A stretch of 64,000 bases of DNA from Vibrio crassostreae 9ZC13 (GCF_000272045.2 NZ_AJYZ02000019.1:124001-188000); one strand, 5' to 3'. Shown: positions 33,824 to 42,751, counted from the stretch's first letter. Program-made: numbers and translations. The notes: generated by a model not told the origin, from the letters alone.

Positions 33824-34930
33824 ATGACCTCTCCAACCGATCCATATGTTGATATTCGCCCTTACGGCGATGATGAAATTCCAGCGGCACTAAACCGTCT
33901 TATTAATGATGAAGAATTTATCAGTGCAATCTTGCACTACCGTTTTTCAAACCATGCGTCTTGGTTCAAAGCATTAATGAGCCCGATTTTGCGTGTGTAC
34001 TTAAAAATGAAATGGAGCAAGCTGACTAGCGTTGAATCCATTCAGATTGAAGTGAAAAAGTACTTACGCGACACGTTAGCGAAAACCACTAGCGGTGTGA
34101 CGTACACTGGTATCGAGTCACTGGATGCGAACCAAGCTTATCTGTTTGTATCAAACCATCGTGACATTGCTATGGATCCTGCGTTAGTAAATTACGCTCT
34201 GCATCAAAATAATCATCAGACTTGTCGTATCGCTATCGGAGACAACCTGTTGAAAAAGCCATGTGCGACTGAATTGATGCGTTTAAACAAGAGCTTCATC
34301 GTAAAGCGTTCTTTGAAAGGACCGCGTGAGATGATGAAAGCGCTAGGGCAGTTGTCTTCTTACATTAAGCACTCTCTAGAAACGGGCAACTCAATCTGGA
34401 TCGCTCAAAAGGAAGGTCGTGCGAAAGACGGTAACGATTTTACTGAGCCAGCAATTTTGAAAATGTTCCACGTTGAAGGACGTAAGCAAAAAATTGCTTT
34501 CCCTGAATACGTGAAGTCATTGAAGATTGTTCCTGTGGCTATTTCTTACGAGAACGACCCATGTGACACGGCTAAAGCGATAGAGCTTTTCGAAAAAGAC
34601 GTAAACGGCAGTTACGAAAAGGGTGAGTTTGAAGATATCGAAAGTATCATTCAAGGCATCATCGGTGATAAAGGACGCGTTCACGTTGGTTTCGGTCAGG
34701 TTATCGACCAAGATTTTGATACGCCTGAAGCGCTTGCTGAAGAGATCGATCGTCAGATCCACGATAACTACAAACTGTTCCCAGTAAACTTGCTGGCAGC
34801 AGAAAAAGAAGATGAGTCGATTACAGCGGCCGTTAAACAAGAGTTTGAAGCTAAACTGTCGAGCCTGCCACAAGGTGCGCGTCAGTATTTGATCGATAGC
34901 TACGCCAACCCAGTGAAGAACATTGGTTAA
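33824..34930 (+). CDS. PlsC-like 1-acylglycerol-3-phosphate acyltransferase family protein
   Basis: A 368-residue acyltransferase. The catalytic HxxxxD motif is visible as NHRDIAMDPALV near residue 106, and the second, glycerol-phosphate-binding block is IWIAQKEGRAKDGND around residue 190. It is longer than plain PlsC and has an N-terminal amphipathic region (WFKALMSPILRVYLKMKW) that likely binds the inner membrane. It may make phosphatidic acid or a related lipid; the specific acceptor is not evident. It begins 42 bases downstream of an AT-rich region and ends at a strong terminator, so it is monocistronic. Confidence 0.82.
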   Translation: MTSPTDPYVDIRPYGDDEIPAALNRLINDEEFISAILHYRFSNHASWFKALMSPILRVYLKMKWSKLTSVESIQIEVKKYLRDTLAKTTSGVTYTGIESLDANQAYLFVSNHRDIAMDPALVNYALHQNNHQTCRIAIGDNLLKKPCATELMRLNKSFIVKRSLKGPREMMKALGQLSSYIKHSLETGNSIWIAQKEGRAKDGNDFTEPAILKMFHVEGRKQKIAFPEYVKSLKIVPVAISYENDPCDTAKAIELFEKDVNGSYEKGEFEDIESIIQGIIGDKGRVHVGFGQVIDQDFDTPEALAEEIDRQIHDNYKLFPVNLLAAEKEDESITAAVKQEFEAKLSSLPQGARQYLIDSYANPVKNIG

Positions 34931-34978
34931 CGAGCGTTAGTTAGCTTGCTAGTTGATTAGCAACTTGATTGAATTGAA

Positions 34979-35002
34979 AAAGGAGCCTTGGGCTCCTTTT
35001 TT
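34979..35002 (+). terminator. Intrinsic terminator
   Basis: AAAGGAGCC (34979-34987) pairs with GGCTCCTTT (34991-34999), loop TTG, followed by more T. It ends the acyltransferase gene. Confidence 0.9.
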
Positions 35003-35044
35003 GTTTCTGAATCACCATTTGTTGCTGCGATCGAGCATTAACGT

Positions 35045-35076
35045 ATTAGAGCATTAGAGCATTAGAGCATTAGAGC
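35045..35076 (+). repeat. Four tandem copies of an 8-bp unit
   Basis: ATTAGAGC is repeated four times without mismatch just after the acyltransferase terminator and 12 bases from the 3' end of the leucine-rich-repeat-like gene. It is intergenic, so copy-number change would not alter a reading frame directly. Confidence 0.9.
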
Positions 35077-35087
35077 AATAGCTTGAA

Positions 35088-35687
35088 TTAGCGAGCGACT
35101 GCGCCACCGAGCTCTAGATTGGTTGGCCATGTGGTTACAGTGTTACCGCCCAGATAGATGTTGCCTTTGACTGTCATGGTCTCGGGGAATGTTGTAATCC
35201 CAGAACCGCCTATATAAAGGTCGCCGTCAATCACGATCCCGTTGGGTAACTCGGTTAAAGGAGTGCGGATCACGCTCAGATCGCCTTTTACTCTAAAGCC
35301 ATTCGGTAGCCTTTCCAGTGGAGTGTCGGTGAGGTTGATAAAGCCGCCCACTCTTACACCTCTTGGCCAGCTGGTGATTTGGCTGCCAATCAAGTCGACG
35401 TAACCTTTTATCTTAACCCCGCTCGGGACTCGAGCGAGTTGGCTGTTAGAGCCTTTAAGGCTGCCGTTCACTTCTAACCCTTTGGGTAGGCGTGTGATCG
35501 CAGTATTCTCTATATTGAGATTACCATCTACCACCAAGCCAGTTGGAAGTGATCTATAAGGCTTATTTCGTAGATATAAGTTTCCGTAATTATCGAGATG
35601 GTTCAATATTTGATAGTGATCGAGTGGTTCAGCACTGACATTTGTTATGGTTAAGGAACCAATAATAAGTGCAATTATTCTGAGCAT
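35088..35687 (-). CDS. Exported leucine-rich-repeat-like protein
   Basis: A 199-residue protein with a signal peptide (MLRIIALIIGSLTITNVSA). The mature part is about seven repeats of ~20 residues with the pattern (L)PxG(L/V)xVxGxLxIxxTxI, for example LPTGLVVDGNLNIENTAITR and LPNGFRVKGDLSVIRTPLTE. That periodicity indicates a solenoid of short strands, resembling leucine-rich repeats of the IpaH type or a bactofilin-like stack. There is no catalytic domain. It is probably periplasmic or secreted and binds something through the solenoid face. I do not know a characterised family member. Confidence 0.65.
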   Translation of the reverse strand: MLRIIALIIGSLTITNVSAEPLDHYQILNHLDNYGNLYLRNKPYRSLPTGLVVDGNLNIENTAITRLPKGLEVNGSLKGSNSQLARVPSGVKIKGYVDLIGSQITSWPRGVRVGGFINLTDTPLERLPNGFRVKGDLSVIRTPLTELPNGIVIDGDLYIGGSGITTFPETMTVKGNIYLGGNTVTTWPTNLELGGAVAR

Positions 35688-35790
35688 AACAGGCTTCTTA
35701 TTACGATAGACGCTTACACTATAATGGAAAAATTATTCTCGCATAGTGTTTTACCCATTTGGCGGTAGATTAACGAGGAATGGAGCAAAG

Positions 35791-36087
35791 ATGATAGGTA
35801 AATCAATGATTAGAGTAAATATACGAATTATTAAGGTCTTTCTGATAGCCGCTTCATTGTTTGGCTCAATGTCTGCGAGTGCCAATAAAGTAATTTCAAC
35901 GCCCGGTAAAGCTGCGGTGGTGGTGACACAAGGCGGTCAACAGCAACGAGTTTGTTATTACGATGACAAGGCTTATAGCATTGGGGCAGTGTTAGAGGTG
36001 GGGGGCGTAGTGATTCAGTGCGCTGCAGAAAACGATTTTGAGAAAAATGGGTCACTGGCTTGGGTTCAATTAAAAAAAGACGAGTAA
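35791..36087 (+). CDS. DUF1496 exported protein, YnjH-like
   Basis: A 98-residue protein with a signal peptide (about MIRVNIRIIKVFLIAASLFGSMSASA) and the DUF1496 core RVCYYDDKAYSIGAVLEVGGVVIQC, including its two cysteines. The family is found in enterics (YnjH) and vibrios and has no known role. ATG at 35791 follows GGAG by six bases; the GTG at 35746 lacks a binding site. The stop codon is inside the terminator stem. It diverges from the leucine-rich-repeat-like gene. Confidence 0.82.
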   Translation: MIGKSMIRVNIRIIKVFLIAASLFGSMSASANKVISTPGKAAVVVTQGGQQQRVCYYDDKAYSIGAVLEVGGVVIQCAAENDFEKNGSLAWVQLKKDE

Positions 36088-36101
36088 TTCACTCGTCTTT
36101 T
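36075..36101 (+). terminator. Intrinsic terminator overlapping the stop codon
   Basis: AAAAGACGAGT (36075-36085) pairs with ACTCGTCTTTT (36091-36101), loop AATTC, and works in both directions because of flanking A and T runs. It serves the DUF1496 gene and the convergent YfcZ-like gene. Confidence 0.88.
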
Positions 36102-36123
36102 AATAAGCATATAAATGCTTATA

Positions 36124-36423
36124 TTAACGCGCTAGAGAGCGAGTCTTAAGTTCAAAAATAATCTTCTCAGCGCTAACTTCAAATTTAAAGCGAGCGTGCA
36201 ACTCTGTGCTTTCTTCAGTCATCTCTGATGCTTCGAACTCAACGTTGCTAGACACTTGTTTAGCAAGTTCAACATACTTAGCAAACTCAGCTTCAATCAG
36301 TGCTTTTGAGTTTCCGTAAACCGTTACTTCAGCAACATCGTCGCCTTCTTTAATGATGAACCCGATTTCGCCTGCACAGCCGCAAGCCTCACATACATCG
36401 TTGTTACCAATATCTTGGCTCAT
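36124..36423 (-). CDS. YfcZ/YiiS (DUF406) family protein
   Basis: A 99-residue cytoplasmic protein matching the DUF406 family: an N-terminal cysteine cluster (VCEACGCAGEIGFII), a middle EVTVYGNSKALIEAEFAKYVE and the closing KFEVSAEKIIFELKTRSL. E. coli YfcZ and YiiS have the same order. Function is unknown; the cysteine cluster could hold a metal. ATG 36423 has GAGGAT upstream and matches the usual family start; the frame extends 14 residues further up without a binding site. Confidence 0.83.
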   Translation of the reverse strand: MSQDIGNNDVCEACGCAGEIGFIIKEGDDVAEVTVYGNSKALIEAEFAKYVELAKQVSSNVEFEASEMTEESTELHARFKFEVSAEKIIFELKTRSLAR

Positions 36424-36953
36424 AAATAATCCTCTTACAAAGTCTGAGGTTATTCTAACGAGCAATTTGAACTGTATCTACAAAAATTAAAACCTTTGAA
36501 CTAATTTATACTGGTATGCTATGTTGTTTGTTAAGGTGTTTGATGAATATCTATATTCGCGCCGCCAAATATGTATGTGATTTACCTCACGTTTTGTTGA
36601 AAAGGAATGTTATTAATATGTCAGAATATCATTCACTTAGTTGCGCCAGGAATGATTTTATAAGACTATCTATCGCTTGATAGGTATTTATACAATGAAT
36701 TTTTCGTTGGGTATTTCATATTCTAAGTCGTTATTTAAACTTATCGACTTAGGATTGTAAGGTGATTTTCGAAGAATAATTAGACAAAGTGTCCAAAGAG
36801 GCATCACTGTAAAATTGTTCGTACATAGTATTTGTGTGAATTTAGTTATAAATACTTGCGAAAAAATACCTTGCTCACATAATGCTGATAACGATTTTCA
36901 TTCTGACTTCATTTGATTGAGTTAGATGGATTTACAAAGAGAAGAGCCTGAAT
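36424..36953 (+). other. Long gene-free region upstream of luxT
   Basis: About 530 AT-rich bases without a supportable gene (a 45-codon frame at 36543 was considered and rejected). It contains the YfcZ promoter at its left end and presumably luxT promoter and control sites. A CTTGATAGG...ACTTAGGAT-rich segment near 36677-36760 has several short inverted repeats but no clear operator. Confidence 0.45.
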
Positions 36954-37415
36954 ATGCCAAAGCGTAGTAAAGAAGATACAGAAATCACGATCCAGAAAAT
37001 CATGGATGCCGTTGTAGACCAGCTACTAAGATTGGGTTACGACAAGATGTCATACACGACGTTGAGTCAACAAACGGGTGTTTCTCGTACAGGTATAAGT
37101 CATCACTTTCCAAAGAAAACGGATTTTACTGCTGCTCTAGACGGTCGTATTTTCAAGATGTTCATGGAACACATTGACTTCGAAAATGGCCTTGACGCAT
37201 TTTCAGCTAGCTGGGTTGCAGCACTTGAAGACGCTGAGTTCCTAGCAATCTTACGTTTACTTTTCCATCATATCGTTACTGCTGAGAGCGCACATGAGTT
37301 CGCTGCAAACGGTATTGATCGTCTATACAAGCTGACTGAAACTCAGTTTGGCGATACTAGCGGTAAAGAACTAGAGTGGCTGATTGGTAAATCATTGATT
37401 CGTATGAGCCAATAA
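36954..37415 (+). CDS. luxT: TetR-family regulator LuxT
   Basis: A 153-residue TetR-type repressor. The helix-turn-helix is residues ~10-60 (TLSQQTGVSRTGISHHFPKKTDF), and the C-terminal part is shorter than in most TetR proteins. The N-terminus MPKRSKEDTEITIQKIMDAV and the overall size are those I associate with LuxT of V. harveyi (SwrT of V. parahaemolyticus), which feeds into quorum-sensing control through qrr1 and also controls swarming and siderophore genes. It is a single gene with a long upstream region and a strong terminator, as expected for a global regulator. Its target set here cannot be judged from sequence. Confidence 0.88.
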   Translation: MPKRSKEDTEITIQKIMDAVVDQLLRLGYDKMSYTTLSQQTGVSRTGISHHFPKKTDFTAALDGRIFKMFMEHIDFENGLDAFSASWVAALEDAEFLAILRLLFHHIVTAESAHEFAANGIDRLYKLTETQFGDTSGKELEWLIGKSLIRMSQ

Positions 37416-37432
37416 TCAGCACTCAATAAAAG

Positions 37433-37456
37433 AAGCTCCTACGGGGGCTTTTTTTG
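37433..37456 (+). terminator. Intrinsic terminator of luxT
   Basis: AAGCTCC (37433-37439) pairs with GGGGCTT (37444-37450, one G-U), followed by seven T. Confidence 0.85.
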
Positions 37457-37810
37457 TGCCTGCCGTTTCACTTCTTGTACGTTTTTCTCTCAATCCCACA
37501 TCGATGTCGCAGTCTTGTTGATTGATGCTGAATGATGTTATTTCCTTTCTTTTTATATGCTTACGCTCGCGGCTTGTTTTTCTCTTCAGTGTTAAAAGCT
37601 AAGTAACCCTAACAAGTAGAGTTCATTTCTAGAGCCTCAAATGCTCAAGGTGAGTCGTTTTGGTGCTTGCTGTTGTGGTTGTTAATAAAATTGAGTTTAA
37701 GCCGAGAGAGTGGCTGTGAGCCAATAAAAAGCCCCGAACAAATCGAGGCTTAGGATTACGTCATTGTTATCAAGAACGAATACTCAAAACGAGTCGCTCC
37801 TTAATCGGAC
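37457..37810. other. Gene-free stretch between luxT and the heme operon
   Basis: No ORF with coding character. It ends with the minus-strand terminator of the hut operon (37724-37751); nothing else was identified. Confidence 0.6.
37724..37751 (-). terminator. Terminator of the tonB1-hut operon
   Basis: AAGCC and CGA (37729-37737) pair with TCG and GGCTT (37743-37751) with a single internal C-A mismatch; on the minus strand a T-run follows. Confidence 0.75.
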
Positions 37811-38593
37811 TTATTGTGCGGGGTGAACCTGAGGGAAGCTCATGGTTGGGTGTTTTTCTACGATACTTTTGTAACCATACACATCTTCTATCATCGAAGG
37901 TTTCAGTGCATCCCAAGGCTTGCCATCACACACCAAATTGCCATCTTTCAATACCACCAATCGATCGGAATACTGCGCGGCTAAGTTGAGATCATGCAAA
38001 ACCACGATAACCGCGGCATTGTGGTTATCGGCTAATTCTCTCGCAATCTTTAAGGTGTTGTGCTGGTGGGCAAGATCCAGTGCAGAGGTTGGTTCATCAA
38101 GCATCAAAATACATTGGTCACCAGAGTGGTGAAGCTGAGTTAATACTCGAGCCAAGTGCACTCGCTGCTTTTCACCGCCTGATAGTGAAGGGTAAAGCCT
38201 TTCACTCAGGTGAGTCACATCAGCAACATCCATTTTTTGGCTAGCAATGCTAGTTAGTTTTTTGTTGGATTCTTGCAGAGGAATCCCACCAAGCTCGACA
38301 ACTTCATGTGCCAAGAATGGGAAGGTCAAGGTGCTGTGTTGAGGAAGCATAGCAAGGTGCTTAGCTAACTTGTGAGAAGGCCACTTGTCTTTGCTGTGTC
38401 CAAAGTATTGAATATCGCCGTTGCTTGATATCTCTTGGCATAAAGCTTTAAGCAGCGTGCTTTTACCTGCGCCATTTGGCCCAAGCAGTGAAGTTACCTT
38501 TCCCGCTTCAATCTCAATAGAAACGCCATCTAATATCACTTTACTGCCGAACTTCACTTCGATATCGGTCGCTTTTAAAGCTGAAGGAAACAT
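37811..38593 (-). CDS. hutD: Heme ABC transporter ATP-binding protein (HutD/HmuV)
   Basis: A 260-residue ABC ATPase with Walker A GPNGAGKST at residues 38-46, the signature LSGGEKQRVHLARVL, Walker B CILMLDEPTSALD and the switch histidine in VVLHDLN. It powers heme import through HutC across the inner membrane. It overlaps the hutC stop region by one base and is the last gene of the tonB1-exbB1-exbD1-hutBCD operon. Heme specificity is judged from the operon; alone it could be any iron-type importer ATPase. Confidence 0.93.
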   Translation of the reverse strand: MFPSALKATDIEVKFGSKVILDGVSIEIEAGKVTSLLGPNGAGKSTLLKALCQEISSNGDIQYFGHSKDKWPSHKLAKHLAMLPQHSTLTFPFLAHEVVELGGIPLQESNKKLTSIASQKMDVADVTHLSERLYPSLSGGEKQRVHLARVLTQLHHSGDQCILMLDEPTSALDLAHQHNTLKIARELADNHNAAVIVVLHDLNLAAQYSDRLVVLKDGNLVCDGKPWDALKPSMIEDVYGYKSIVEKHPTMSFPQVHPAQ

Positions 38594-39642
38594 TAAAGGA
38601 TTCTCCCTTTCTGTTGAAATAGTAGATATAAGAAGAATGGGGCACCGATAATCGCAGTGACAATACCTACAGGTAGCTCTGCCGGAGCAAGTACCACGCG
38701 TGAGAACATGTCTGCGGCGGTTAGCAGTAGTGCGCCTAGTACCGCTGATAGTGGCAACAGAACTCGGTGGTCCGGGCCTGCTAACATGCGACCTAAATGT
38801 GGGATAACCAATCCAATAAAACCAATCATGCCAGACAGGCTAACCGTGATACCAACGCCCGCAGCCGTCAGTAGAATCAGCTTTCGTTTCAGCTTTTGAA
38901 CTGGGATACCAAGGTGTTGTGCTTCTGACTCGCCCAGTAATAGAGCATTTAGAGACATCGCTTGGCGGTAGAAAACAACAAACAATCCAACGAGCGTGAC
39001 AGCAGCCAGCAAAATGCCTGACCACTTAGCGCCTGCCAATGAACCCATCGACCACAATGAAAGATCGCGCAGCATTTGGTCATCAGCAATGAAATTCAAG
39101 AAGCCAATACCTGCGCCAGAGAGCGCACTGATCGCCACACCCGCCAACAACATGATGGTGACAGAGGTGCCGAATTTACCTGTACCTAGCTTATACACCA
39201 GCAGCGTGGTTAAAGCGCCGCCAAGAAAAGCGAACACAGGAACCGCAGCAAAGTTCATGAAAGCAGGGTATTGAAGCGATAGCTCAGAGAACAAAACGAT
39301 AGCCAGTGCAGCACCTAATGCTGCGCCCGCAGACACACCTATGATGCCAGGTTCTGCAAGTGGGTTTCGAAACAAACCCTGCATCACTGCACCACACAAG
39401 GCGAGGATCGCACCAATCAGCATGCACAAGATGGTTCTAGGTAAGCGGATCTCTTGAATCACTAAGTTGATGTGAGGTGCTAAGTCATTGTTTGGTTTAA
39501 TTAAGCTTGTGGCGCTGTCCGCTAAGCTAATGTTCATTGGCCCAACAGTGATCGAGTACAGCGCGACAAAAGCTAGGGTTGCACCTAGAGCTAACATCGA
39601 CGTTTTCAGTGGGACGGAGCGTAACAACATAAAGGGCCTCAA
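38593..39642 (-). CDS. hutC: Heme ABC transporter permease (HutC/HmuU)
   Basis: A 349-residue FecCD-type permease with about ten hydrophobic helices. Family blocks include RLPRTILCMLIGAILALCGAVMQGLFRNPLAEPGIIG and the cytoplasmic coupling region GIPVQKLKRKLILLTAAGVG, followed by SGMIGFIGLVIPHLGRMLAGPDHR. It forms the inner-membrane channel that takes heme from HutB. It directly precedes hutD and follows hutB by 91 bases. Confidence 0.93.
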   Translation of the reverse strand: MRPFMLLRSVPLKTSMLALGATLAFVALYSITVGPMNISLADSATSLIKPNNDLAPHINLVIQEIRLPRTILCMLIGAILALCGAVMQGLFRNPLAEPGIIGVSAGAALGAALAIVLFSELSLQYPAFMNFAAVPVFAFLGGALTTLLVYKLGTGKFGTSVTIMLLAGVAISALSGAGIGFLNFIADDQMLRDLSLWSMGSLAGAKWSGILLAAVTLVGLFVVFYRQAMSLNALLLGESEAQHLGIPVQKLKRKLILLTAAGVGITVSLSGMIGFIGLVIPHLGRMLAGPDHRVLLPLSAVLGALLLTAADMFSRVVLAPAELPVGIVTAIIGAPFFLYLLFQQKGRIL

Positions 39643-39733
39643 TATCTATCGCTAACTTCGACCTCCTTCAACAACAGCGTGAGTCAGTTGGTGAGGGAAG
39701 CGAATTAGCGATAGCAGAAATAGGGTGGTTGAG

Positions 39734-40621
39734 TTATAGCGGGTAGATAAGTGCGTTTAGACGCTTTGCTTCAGAGAGGCTTTCTAGGCCAAGCCCGCCA
39801 ACCAAAGCACTGCCATTTACGGTAATGATTTGCTTGTTCATACCTGCAGGCGTTGCCGCTAGCATAGGCAGTGATTTCAGGATGGCATCTGCGCCGCCCA
39901 TTTTTTGATAACTACGGCCGCTTACTAAAATGACATCAGGTTGCATCTCAACGAGTGATTCCATTGAAAGTGGCTTGTAAGACGTTAAGCTCTGAGCGGC
40001 AGGGTTGATACCGCCAGCTAACTCGATGATTGCGTTTGGTGATGTTTCACCGCCAGCAACGTTGGCAGGGCGACCTTCATGCAGCAACAGGAATAGAACT
40101 TTCTTCGCTTCGTTGCTTGGTACTTGGTTCGCTTTCAGTGCTGCGATCTTTTGATTCACATCGGTTTTCACTTGCTGCGAGTGGTCTTCGGTATGGGTGA
40201 TCTTTGCGATTTGGTCGATACGCTTTAATAGCCCTTCCACGTTTGCTTCAGTGTTAACAATCTCTACATCGACGCCTGCCGATTTCAATTGAGAAATCGC
40301 GTTGTCTGGTCCCATTTCATCCGAGCCAATCAATGTGGTTGGCTCTAGGGCGAGTAGACCTTCAGCAGACAGGTTTCGGTGATAACCAATCTTTGGCAGG
40401 TTTTCTGCTTGAGGAAAGTGGCTGGTCACATCAATCGCGACTAGCTGCTCTTCAGCTCCTAATGCCAAAACCAATTCAGTAACGGCACTACCGGCACTGA
40501 TGATTCGAGGTTGTTCAGCGTCGTTGGCCATTGCGGGTGCGCTAAGTGCCAGGCTCATAGCGGCAACTGAAAGGAGATGTGTCTTGGTCTTTAATTTATT
40601 GAGCACGTTTAAGTTGTTCAT
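39734..40621 (-). CDS. hutB: Periplasmic heme-binding protein (HutB/HmuT)
   Basis: A 295-residue exported protein. The signal peptide is about residues 1-32 (LLSVAAMSLALSAPAMA) and the remainder has the two-lobed class III binding-protein pattern: PRIISAGSAVTELVLALGAE at the start, NLPKIGYHRNLSAEGLLAL, and a helix linker after VNTEANVEGLLKR. The tyrosine in IGYHRN is where HmuT proteins bind heme. It shuttles heme from the outer-membrane receptor to HutCD. It is 165 bases after exbD1, a gap that could hold an internal promoter. Confidence 0.93.
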   Translation of the reverse strand: MNNLNVLNKLKTKTHLLSVAAMSLALSAPAMANDAEQPRIISAGSAVTELVLALGAEEQLVAIDVTSHFPQAENLPKIGYHRNLSAEGLLALEPTTLIGSDEMGPDNAISQLKSAGVDVEIVNTEANVEGLLKRIDQIAKITHTEDHSQQVKTDVNQKIAALKANQVPSNEAKKVLFLLLHEGRPANVAGGETSPNAIIELAGGINPAAQSLTSYKPLSMESLVEMQPDVILVSGRSYQKMGGADAILKSLPMLAATPAGMNKQIITVNGSALVGGLGLESLSEAKRLNALIYPL

Positions 40622-40786
40622 AATAAGTTCTTTATATTTTCTTTTTGTATCGCGAAGATACTCAGTGAGCAGTCCGTTCGCATTGTGAGTTCGAATCGAT
40701 AGAGAGGCTTAGTTCTGTCTATTTGGTCTTAGCTATCAGGAGCCAAATTTTATAAACGCTAGGCCTCATAAAAATTGAGTGTTGTT

Positions 40787-41200
40787 CTAGCCATCGTCCG
40801 TGAGCAGTTGAGTCGCTGGTATTCCGTTCTCTTGAAGGAATGAAAGCAACTTCACTAGGTTTTCAACATTGGCGGCTTTATCCGCGCCAATGATGATCGG
40901 TTTTTTATCCGTTGAGCCTGTCTCTTCTAACAAGGCAATCTTGAAGTTTTCCCAGTTGATATACTCTTGGCCGTTAATCGCCCAGTAGGGGGCATGGTCT
41001 AGGATGTTGACGCTAATCGAGTCTTTGTGGACTTCAGAAACGTTTTTAACATCCGAGCTTGGTAGCTCAACTTCTAGCGATTCCAGCTTTACCGATGCCG
41101 TAAGCAGTAGAAAAACCATCACGATAAAAATGATGTCGAGCAGCGGTGTTAAGTCTGGCGCTAGGCTCTGTGTGTGAGATGAGTGGGGCGTTTTAATCAT
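40787..41200 (-). CDS. exbD1: Energy-transducing protein ExbD1
   Basis: A 137-residue inner-membrane protein with one helix near residues 20-38 (PLLDIIFIVMVFLLLTASV). It carries the membrane aspartate (TPLLDIIF) that conducts protons with ExbB. The periplasmic remainder has the ExbD fold (VENLVKLLSFLQENGIPATQLLT). With ExbB1 it powers TonB1 for heme receptors. Its start overlaps the exbB1 stop (4 bases), which implies translational coupling. Confidence 0.94.
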   Translation of the reverse strand: MIKTPHSSHTQSLAPDLTPLLDIIFIVMVFLLLTASVKLESLEVELPSSDVKNVSEVHKDSISVNILDHAPYWAINGQEYINWENFKIALLEETGSTDKKPIIIGADKAANVENLVKLLSFLQENGIPATQLLTDDG

Positions 41201-41898
41201 GCTTGACTCACATCACCGATAGAGGTTTTGTTGATAGGCTTACCTTGAGTATCATCAGACTGATTGGTTTGAATCGACATGCCTTCTAGCCACACATTCA
41301 CATAGTTCAATGTATGCTCCAATTGAGCCAGCACTCGATCGGCCCATAGCCCTAGTAGCTGAGCACCAGAAATAGCAGGAAGCGCAATCATCAAACCTGC
41401 TGCTGTGGTTCGCATTGCTAATCCAAGACCGTCTGCCAAATCATTAGGCGTGATGCTGCCTGTTGTCGCGGCAACGCCTTTAAACATCTCAATAAGACCA
41501 AGTACCGTACCAAGCAAGCCGATGAGTGGGCTGATCACGCCGATCAAACCAAGCAGTCTTAAACCTGCATGAAGCTGGTGGCGTTTTTCTTGTAGCCAGA
41601 TCCCAGCGGCATCTTCACGTAACCCTTTTGAGAAAGAGTGGTGAGCAAGCAACATTGACACGCCCTTGTACAAGAGCGGGCGTTTACCTGAAATCGACTG
41701 AGCAAGCGCTTCAATCTCTTTGCTGTTGGTTGGTGAAATTTGGTTAAGCTCACGACGAATAGCACGTTTGCCCACACCAATGCTGAGCATGACTTGGAAG
41801 ACACGTTCAGCGATGATCATTGCTGTTAATGCTGAGCAGATAAGAAGAGGCCAAGTCATTAAGCCAAGTTGATCTTGTAAGTAACTGATTTGTTGCAT
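41197..41898 (-). CDS. exbB1: Energy-transducing protein ExbB1
   Basis: A 233-residue MotA/TolQ/ExbB family proton channel with three predicted helices (about residues 15-35, 115-140 and 155-180). The conserved region GLRLLGLIGVISPLIGLLGTVLGLIEMFKGVA and the following LADGLGLAMRTTAAGLMIALPA are diagnostic. It is placed directly after tonB1 with a two-base gap and overlaps exbD1 by four bases. Confidence 0.95.
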   Translation of the reverse strand: MQQISYLQDQLGLMTWPLLICSALTAMIIAERVFQVMLSIGVGKRAIRRELNQISPTNSKEIEALAQSISGKRPLLYKGVSMLLAHHSFSKGLREDAAGIWLQEKRHQLHAGLRLLGLIGVISPLIGLLGTVLGLIEMFKGVAATTGSITPNDLADGLGLAMRTTAAGLMIALPAISGAQLLGLWADRVLAQLEHTLNYVNVWLEGMSIQTNQSDDTQGKPINKTSIGDVSQA

Positions 41899-41900
41899 GA

Positions 41901-42698
41901 TTAATCCAACCTAAAACGAACAGGTATTTGTACTCGGTGAGCAATCGCTCGACCATTGACAGTGTGAGGTGAGAATTTCCATTGTTTAATGGCATCTAAT
42001 GCGGCGTTATCGAGCATTAGCGCGCCTGATGAATTTACTAATGCTTGTTTAATTTGTTTGCCTTCAGCGTCTAGCCAGATCTCATAAGTCGCGACACCTT
42101 CAACGCCACGACGTCTTGCTTGGCGAGGGTAATTCGGTGGGGTAGGACGCGCAGAGAACGAAGGCTTAGTGACTAAAACCGGCTCTTGGTTTGATACGCC
42201 TTGGTTTACTTCCTGAGGCTGGTTGGCAGATTCGTCCATATTCTTATCGACTTTCTTGTCGGCCAGTTTCTCTGGTTGAGTGGCTGGCTCTGGGCGTTCT
42301 TTCTTCACCACCTTTTTCTCAGTCACTGGTTTCTTTTGAACAGGCTTTTTCTCGACAACCTTCTTTTCAATCACTTTTTTCTCAACTTTCTTTGGTTGAG
42401 GTTTATTGGTGATCGCTTTTTTCTTTGGGGTTGGCTTAGTTTGCTTTGGCTCAACCGTTTTTGGTTCGGCTTGTGAGACGGTTTCTTTTATTGGCTCAGG
42501 TTTAACTGGCTCTGTGATTGTTTTTTGCTGAGCTTGTGAAGGAACGCTCTTAGGAGTGAAGTTGATCGATACCGTGTTCGATTGGCTACCTGCAGGCATC
42601 GCAAATACTTTGGATTCTTGAGCGACAAACAACAACGCGGCATGAATCACTAACGATGCACCGCCTGCAATAACATATCTAGGAACGTTCACAATCAA
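41901..42698 (-). CDS. tonB1: TonB1 energy transducer
   Basis: A 265-residue protein: an N-terminal membrane anchor (residues ~8-25, YVIAGGASLVIHAALLFVA), a long proline- and lysine-rich spacer that crosses the periplasm (repeats such as KKVVEKKPVQKKP, about residues 70-150), and a C-terminal TonB domain (PPNYPRQARRRGVEGVATYEIWL, ending IPVRFRLD). It couples the ExbBD motor to outer-membrane heme and siderophore receptors. It is the first gene of the leftward operon and faces hutW across a Fur-type operator. Confidence 0.95.
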   Translation of the reverse strand: MIVNVPRYVIAGGASLVIHAALLFVAQESKVFAMPAGSQSNTVSINFTPKSVPSQAQQKTITEPVKPEPIKETVSQAEPKTVEPKQTKPTPKKKAITNKPQPKKVEKKVIEKKVVEKKPVQKKPVTEKKVVKKERPEPATQPEKLADKKVDKNMDESANQPQEVNQGVSNQEPVLVTKPSFSARPTPPNYPRQARRRGVEGVATYEIWLDAEGKQIKQALVNSSGALMLDNAALDAIKQWKFSPHTVNGRAIAHRVQIPVRFRLD

Positions 42699-42751
42699 TC
42701 CTTTACCAAATCAAAATTCTGTATCGGATTATTGCTTAGAATCTAAATAAG

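Noticed and set aside
36543..36680. A 45-residue frame upstream of luxT
   Set aside because: Composition is not convincing, no binding site was found, and it lies in what is probably luxT control DNA.
42191..42476. Plus-strand frames opposite tonB1
   Set aside because: They arise from the lysine- and proline-rich TonB spacer read in antisense.
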